This document shows, one piece after another, positions 15,783 to 20,210 of a stretch of 20,210 nt of DNA. The stretch comes from Chrysochromulina tobinii. Taxonomy: Eukaryota; Haptophyta; Prymnesiales; Chrysochromulinaceae. The DNA is taken from contig JWZX01001479.1 in the NCBI GenBank assembly GCA_001275005.1, positions 1 through 20,210 on the forward strand. The letters are read 5' to 3'. Positions within the stretch are counted from its first letter, which is position 1, and every line of letters starts with the position of its first letter. The notes below the pieces were generated by a model that saw only the letters and a program-made list of their open reading frames with translations, made no database searches and was not told the DNA's origin. The position numbers were made by a program, and so were the translations under genes.

Positions 15783-16809
15783 TCAAGCCTCCTCCACTTT
15801 GAGAACCGCCCAAGCGCCGCCCGCTCCACGCGTCATGGTCGCGCGATAGTCATAGTACGCAGTGCCCGCGGACGCGCACACGCTCGCGACGACGCTGTGC
15901 CCTGGGCCAGGGACCTGCCGCTCGATGGAGTATGAGTCGAGCGCGCGCCCGCCACGGCGCTCCGGATGCTCCTCGAAATAGCTCTCGATCGCCTCCACCT
16001 GATTAGGGACGCAATCAGCATGCACTCGGAGTTCACATGAGTCATAAGGACAGGCATGAGGAGGCGCCGACCTGATGAGGGGCGCAATCAGCGGCCATCA
16101 GATCGGCCACCATTCGCAATCATGCCAATCAGACCTGATGAGGGGCGCAATCAGCGGCCATCAGAGGCCATCAATCAGAGCCAGCGCATACCATCGCCTC
16201 GTCCTCATCTCGCACTCGGTGCTCGTGTTGGGCCATCATGGCCATGTCCATCTCGGAGATAATCTCGGAGGGCCTCTCGTCGCGTGCCTTTCGTGAACGC
16301 TCCTCTCGCGCCCTGGCCGCTCGTTCGAGCTCGAGCTTGCGCTTCTTCTCTTCGGCTTGCGCGCGGCCCTCGGCATGCGAGTTGAGGGCGTCGAGCGCTC
16401 GCTGCACGTGAACAAGATCGGCGCCCTCGGGCAGCACCAGAAAGCCCGCCTCGATAGTCTCCGTGAAGCCGGCGAGCTGGAAGCACTCGGGCGCGCCCTT
16501 GGCCGACAGTACCTTGGCCACAAAGTTCGGATTGCTCACGCGGATCTTGCGGTACTTGGGATCGCTCGGGCTAGCAAGCACGTTCGCGAGCATCTTCAGT
16601 ATCGTCTCGACGCACGTCGTGTAGTCGTGCTTCGAGTTCAGGTCGAGCTTCTCGAGCATCGCCTCCCACGTCATGACGCCGATCAGGCTAGACTTGCGCA
16701 GCTTGATCGCGGTGCTGTCGGCCGGTGGCAGCGACAAATTTTGCGCCGGTGGCGAGGCATCGTCGTCGTCTTTTCGCAGGGCCTTGGCAAGCCTCGCGGA
16801 GGCCGCCAT
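15783..16809 (-). CDS. PUB-domain protein, two exons
   Basis: Exons 16809-16192 and 15998-15783 join in phase 0 to give 277 residues. Residues of about 60-142 match the PUB fold (ETILKMLANVLASP, YRKIRVSNPNF, GAPECFQLAGF, AGFLVLPEGADL), the domain of PNGase and UBX proteins that binds the C-terminal tail of the AAA ATPase p97/Cdc48. A charged helix (about 146-205) follows, rich in Glu/Arg/Lys. Exon 2 encodes a compact domain I do not recognise (VEAIESYFEEHPERRGG...). There is no transglutaminase or UBX domain, so it is not a PNGase or classical UBXD protein. A p97 adaptor role in ubiquitin-linked protein handling is inferred. The joined frame is plausible but not checked against a homologue across the junction. 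Confidence 0.78.
15999..16191 (-). repeat. PUB-gene intron with three copies of a branch/acceptor module
   Basis: The 193-bp intron starts ATG|GTATGCGCTGG and ends CTGATTGCGTCCCTAATCAG|GTGGAGG. Modules of the type CTGATTGCGNCCCTNATCAG lie at 16135-16154, 16072-16091 and 15999-16018. Each ends in CAG followed by GT, so two upstream copies are potential alternative acceptors. CTGATGGCCG units fill part of the rest. Confidence 0.85.
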
Positions 16810-17064
16810 CGCAGGTGCTCGCCTTTATCGCTTCGCACCACCGCTCACCTCTCTCAACAGTTCCCATGAGTCAACTTAATACATGCACGCGACATGCACC
16901 ACAATCACTATGACACACGAATATGCACACGCCAGCCGCCGCCACATGAGCCATGATGTGCGACGCGAAAAGGCTCTCGGCACCTCCGCTGCTGCACAGC
17001 CCACGTACCGGTGGTGATTGTGCGCGCGCCGATCTCATGCGATCTCAGATCCGATCTAGGTGTC
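16810..17064. other. Spacer upstream of PUB gene and downstream of MORN gene
   Basis: It should contain the PUB-gene promoter and the MORN-gene 3' flank. GATCTCA/GATCT-rich short repeats lie at 17031-17075. I see no other feature. Confidence 0.5.
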
Positions 17065-19101
17065 TCAGATCGTCGAGCAATATCGACTCGGCAGCCCGTA
17101 GCCGGCGGGCGGCGTGGCTGCCGGCGTCGCCTGCGCGAGCGTCGTGATGGGCGCGATGCTCCCCGGTGTGAACGCTCGCTTTGGTGGTGCGACGTCCATC
17201 ACCCCCGACCACGCCGGCCGCTCGGCGATCGGTGAGGGTGCCTTGGATCGTTGGACGAGTTGGGAGAAGCCGGCGAAGGCGGAGGTACCTCGGGAGCGCG
17301 CACGCTCGTCCTCCATATGGACGAGAGCTAACTGGTCCCGAACCGCCCTTGCGAGCCGCGCGGCCTTCGGGCGGAAGGCCATCTGCGCGATCACGTCGGC
17401 GAGATCGAGGGTCACTGGGCCGGTCACCACGCCATCAAAGAGCCTCCAAGCGGCCTTATGGTCAGGGCTGAAGCGCGTCGCCTCGCCCACTGGCTGCCCA
17501 TCCTCCCATCGCCCTACCTCCGCGGAACCGTCCGCAAAGGTGAAGGTGCCTCGCCCCTCGACGACGCCATCGCGGTACTCGCCTTCGAAAAAGGAGCCAT
17601 CGAGGAACCGGTAGACGCCTCGGCCGTTACGCTTCCCATCGGCGTACCTGATGAGGGGCGCAATCAGAGCTCGTCAGAGGCCCTCAGACGCAATCAGACG
17701 CACCTCGAGGACATGCAGTCAGGGGCAATCAGATACAATCAGACGCAATCAGATGCAATCAGATGCAATCAGACGCAGTCAGACATGCAGTCAGGGGCAA
17801 TCAGGGGCCAATAGAGGCGAGCAGACGTACTGGCCCTGGTACGTACACCCGTCGGCGAAGTAGTACGTCCCGTACCCGTGCATCACGCCTGACTGCCACT
17901 CGCCCTCGTAGACTGTCCCAGCTGCCCATCGGAATGTGCCGTAGCCCTGTGGTGCACGAGATGCAATGCAGATGGCACTCAGATGGCACTCAGATGGCAC
18001 TCCGATCGCACTCCGATTGCACTCAGAGGGCACGCGAGCTGCGGCACCAGCGCTCCGGCGTCCACTGCATAAGTAATCTCGGGGGCAATCTCGGAGCAGC
18101 TCAGGAGCGTCCACTGCATAAGTAATCTCGGGGGCAATCTCGGAGCAGCTCAGGAGCGTCCACTGCATAAGTAATCTCGGTGGCAATCTCGGAGCAGCTC
18201 AGAGCAGCTCAAGTAGCGGATCAGAAGTAGCTCAGCTATCCGTGGCTATCAGAGGCAATCCGTGGCCATCCGTGGCCATCCGTGGCCATCCGTGGCAATC
18301 AAGCACCTGCTTGACGTCCATGTCCCACTCGCCATCGTACACGTCGCGGTTCGCGTACGTGAGTACGCCCGCGCCGTGCCGGGCACCCTCATGGAACCGC
18401 CCGTCGTAGGTCGCGCCGTCATTGTACATCTCCTTACCCTTGCCGTGCTTCTCATCGTTGAGCCACTGACCCTCGTACACGGAGCCGAAGACGTACCAGA
18501 ACTTGCCGCGCCCCTCCTTGCGCCCGTCCACGTACTCGCCCTCGTACACGCCGTCGCCAGGATAGACGAGGGTCGCTTTCCCGCCACGCTTGTCAACACG
18601 TGCGACGCTGGCACGCGAGCTCTTGCTCGCATACTTGCTCGCCTGGCGCGGCGCCTCCACGCGCGCGATGGTGGTCCCCAAGCCCGCCTTGTTCTTCCCG
18701 CGGTCGTCCACCTTGGAGGCGGCCGCCTTCGTCTCCGCAGTGATCATCGAGTGCGACATGGACGCCACATTCGCATTGCGCTTGCGTGACATCGGGCTCG
18801 GCCGGTAGCCTGCCCTGCCCGGCTCGTCGCTATCGCCGGGCTTTGGCGACGAGGCACGCACCGCGCGCCGCACGGAGCCGTCCATGGCTGCGAGCTCCGC
18901 GCTCACCTCGATCCGCTTCAGCAGGTCCTCTATGCACTGTAGCCGTAGGCAGCACATCAGACTCTCACGCAGCAAGGCGAACACCAGCGTAATCAAGGGT
19001 AGGACGACGACGAGGACCATGACGAACTCCTCGACTGTGAACGTCCTGAACAGTTCTACTACCGCATCGAGGTCGGACAAGTCGACCTCACTGGGCGGCA
19101 T
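17065..19101 (-). CDS. Membrane-anchored MORN-repeat protein, three exons
   Basis: Exons 19101-18307, 17946-17831 and 17647-17065 give 497 residues. Intron 1 is phase 0 and intron 2 phase 2. Residues 23-44 form a transmembrane helix followed by Cys50, Cys51 and Cys56, possible palmitoylation sites. A basic disordered linker follows. Seven 23-residue MORN units start at 186, 209, 232, 255, 278, 301 and 324 (YEGEY, YEGQW, YDGRF, YDGEW, YEGEW, YQGQY, FEGEY), with a degenerate eighth. The exact 23-residue spacing across both introns supports the splice choices (VKQ|GYGTF and GQ|YADGK). The C-terminal 130 residues have no recognised domain. MORN arrays commonly act in membrane association or scaffolding; that role is family-level inference. 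Confidence 0.87.
17648..17830 (-). repeat. MORN intron 2: CAATCAG decamers ending in the shared acceptor module
   Basis: The 183-bp intron starts CCA|GTACGTCTGC and ends CTGATTGCGCCCCTCATCAG|GTACGCC. Six 10-bp units of CAATCAGATG or CAATCAGACG type lie at 17726-17785. The terminal 20-mer (17648-17667) is identical to two copies in the PUB-gene intron. This is the only phase-2 intron of the set, inside MORN unit 6. Confidence 0.82.
17947..18306 (-). repeat. MORN intron 1: 49-bp, 11-bp and 10-bp repeats
   Basis: The 360-bp intron starts CAG|GTGCTTGATTGCCA and ends GCACCACAG. It contains CCGTGGCCAT decamers (about 18238-18298), three 49-bp units (18058, 18107 and 18156) and GATGGCACTCA units (about 17970-18002). 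Each 49-bp unit holds in the gene sense a pyrimidine-rich TTACTTATGCAG, an acceptor look-alike. The donor end shares 18 bp with reductase intron 2. Confidence 0.82.
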
Positions 19102-19402
19102 CGCTGCGCGGTTCGCTTGGATCCGGTCAGTCTTGTGCCTGTCGGAGAATTGGACTTCTACTTTTTGGGAACAGGTTTGAGGGATTCCGGATTGACGCTA
19201 ATCGGGAGCCGGTGAAGCCCAACCCCTCTTCCACCCACCGACACACTCCAGGTCATCCAAAACCATACCTCTCCACAAGGCTTGCGCGGACGAGGGGAGT
19301 TCGAGGGGAGATAGGCAGGGGAGAAATGGCGCAGGGCAGCCGCGCTCGTGCGGGCGTCGCGTCCGCGCGAGGTGGCAGCTGCGAGCTGGGGGTTGGCCTA
19401 TT
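19102..19402. other. Spacer between Pro-rich membrane protein and MORN gene
   Basis: About 300 bp between two minus-strand genes. It should hold the 3' flank of the Pro-rich gene and the promoter of the MORN gene. I see no clear motif. Confidence 0.5.
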
Positions 19403-20209
19403 TTAGAGCCTGGCGGACTTGGGACCTTCCGGATGGCCACCTCGCCTCGTCGCTCGCCTCGCATTCGCTTCGACCGCACTCCAACCCAAAGGGAGGCGTG
19501 CGGAATTCGGCGCCGTCCTGGGCGCCGACCTCATGGGGAGGCCGTTCTCGGGAAGACGGGCAGGGCGCGCCGTGTCGGGCGCATCGGAGGCGCGGAGCCG
19601 GAGCGACCGGACCTCCCTGGGCGGGGGGTGTGAATGTGAAGGCTTTGGGGGGTGCGCTGGCGGATGGCGAGGGTGTGAAGGGTGAGGGTGTGAATGTGAA
19701 GAGTCCTCGTGCAGCGAGGATGTGTCAGCGGACGCTTCGGCAGCCTCTGTGGTGGTGCCGTCCTGAGTGCCGCCCGCCCAGCTGGCGGTACCGTCCTCGT
19801 TGAGCGTGATGTACAACATGGCGCTCGCAGCGTCGCGCCGGCAGTAGTAGAGCAGCGCGGCGACGCCCTCGATGACGCACGCAGCGCCGAGGAGCAGAGT
19901 GACGACACTGAGGGCACGCAGCACGTTCACGACGGCGCCCGGAGGCGGGGAGGGCGGCGTCGGTGGCCTCGAGGGGGGCTGAGAGGGGGAGGGCGACGGC
20001 GGCGGCGCGGGCGGTGGCGATGGCGGCGGCGAGGGCAGCGGGTGCCATGGAGGCGGGTGTCGTGGAGGGGCTTCGGGCGGGGGCGAGGGCGGTTGCGGGC
20101 TTGGGGGCGGCGAGGGCGAGGGCGGCGACGGCGGTGGCGACGGCGGGGGTGGCAATGGAGGCGGCGAGGGCGGCGGCGAGCGCGGTGGCGTCGGGGGCGG
20201 ATGTGGCGA
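19403..20209 (-). CDS. Pro/Ser-rich single-pass membrane protein (5' partial)
   Basis: The frame runs from the right edge to a TAA at 19403-19405 and no ATG is present, so the start lies outside the window. The first 90 or so residues are (S)PPP repeats typical of hydroxyproline-rich extracellular proteins of algae. A transmembrane helix follows (about VVNVLRALSVVTLLLGAACVIEGVAALLYY, described by its ends), then CRRD as a stop-transfer. The cytosolic tail is short, with a His/Pro/Ser-rich stretch (SHSHPHPSHP) encoded by CTTCACATTCACACCC repeats, and an Arg-rich end. The tail may include unspliced sequence, because its composition changes sharply. Layout resembles the ectodomain of the kinase at the other window edge, but no kinase domain is present. 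Function unknown. Confidence 0.65.
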   Translation of the reverse strand, partial: SPHPPPTPPRSPPPSPPPLPPPPSPPPSPPSPSPPPSPQPPSPPPEAPPRHPPPWHPLPSPPPSPPPAPPPSPSPSQPPSRPPTPPSPPPGAVVNVLRALSVVTLLLGAACVIEGVAALLYYCRRDAASAMLYITLNEDGTASWAGGTQDGTTTEAAEASADTSSLHEDSSHSHPHPSHPRHPPAHPPKPSHSHPPPREVRSLRLRASDAPDTARPARLPENGLPMRSAPRTAPNSARLPLGWSAVEANARRATRRGGHPEGPKSARL

Positions 20210-20210
20210 G

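Noticed and set aside
16357-16869. + strand open frame opposite the PUB gene
   Set aside because: It overlaps a recognisable PUB domain on the minus strand and shows only Arg/Leu-rich shadow composition.

Overview
This is a GC-rich nuclear segment from a eukaryotic microbe, most likely a marine microalga. The evidence is GT-AG introns, a receptor-like TKL kinase, Ser-Pro-rich ectodomains, an EF-hand protein, MORN repeats, a PUB domain, and long non-coding spacers. The haptophyte/stramenopile range fits, but nothing in the sequence fixes the taxon. I see no tRNA, rRNA, CRISPR array or transposase gene.

Layout, left to right: a receptor-like kinase (+, its 5' end off the window); a 1.1-kb repeat-rich spacer; an unrecognised type II membrane protein (-); a six-EF-hand protein (+); a four-exon flavoprotein disulfide reductase of the MerA/dihydrolipoamide dehydrogenase type (-); a two-exon LRR protein (-); a two-exon QxxHH fatty-acid desaturase (+); a 1.1-kb spacer with a strong hairpin; a predicted myristoylated IQ-motif protein (-); a two-exon PUB-domain protein (-); a three-exon membrane-anchored MORN protein (-); and a Pro-rich single-pass membrane protein (-, its 5' end off the window). 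The genes do not form one pathway. Several (kinase, EF-hand, IQ, MORN, Pro-rich membrane protein) fit Ca2+ or membrane signalling, but that grouping is inference.

The remarkable content is in the introns. I reconstruct nine introns in six genes. All are short (65-360 bp) and most are made of tandem repeats, very often with a 10-bp period. Read in the sense of the host gene, most repeat a core CTGATTGC or a close variant (CTGAC, CTGATCGC, TTGATTGC), which resembles a branch-point motif. Orientation follows the gene: CAATCAG on the + strand inside minus-strand genes, CTGATTG on the + strand inside the plus-strand desaturase. Several introns also hold extra copies of the flanking exon edges, including a degraded copy of a spliced exon-exon junction (desaturase) and two further copies of one junction (reductase intron 2). 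Near-identical splice modules recur in unrelated genes: an 18-bp 5' splice-site module and a 20-bp branch-plus-3' splice-site module. This looks like a family of minisatellite introns arising or spreading by local duplication at AG|GT sites, perhaps related to introner elements. Eight of the nine introns are phase 0.

Exon boundaries were inferred by eye from reading frames, conserved motifs and GT/AG sites. No transcript data were available.
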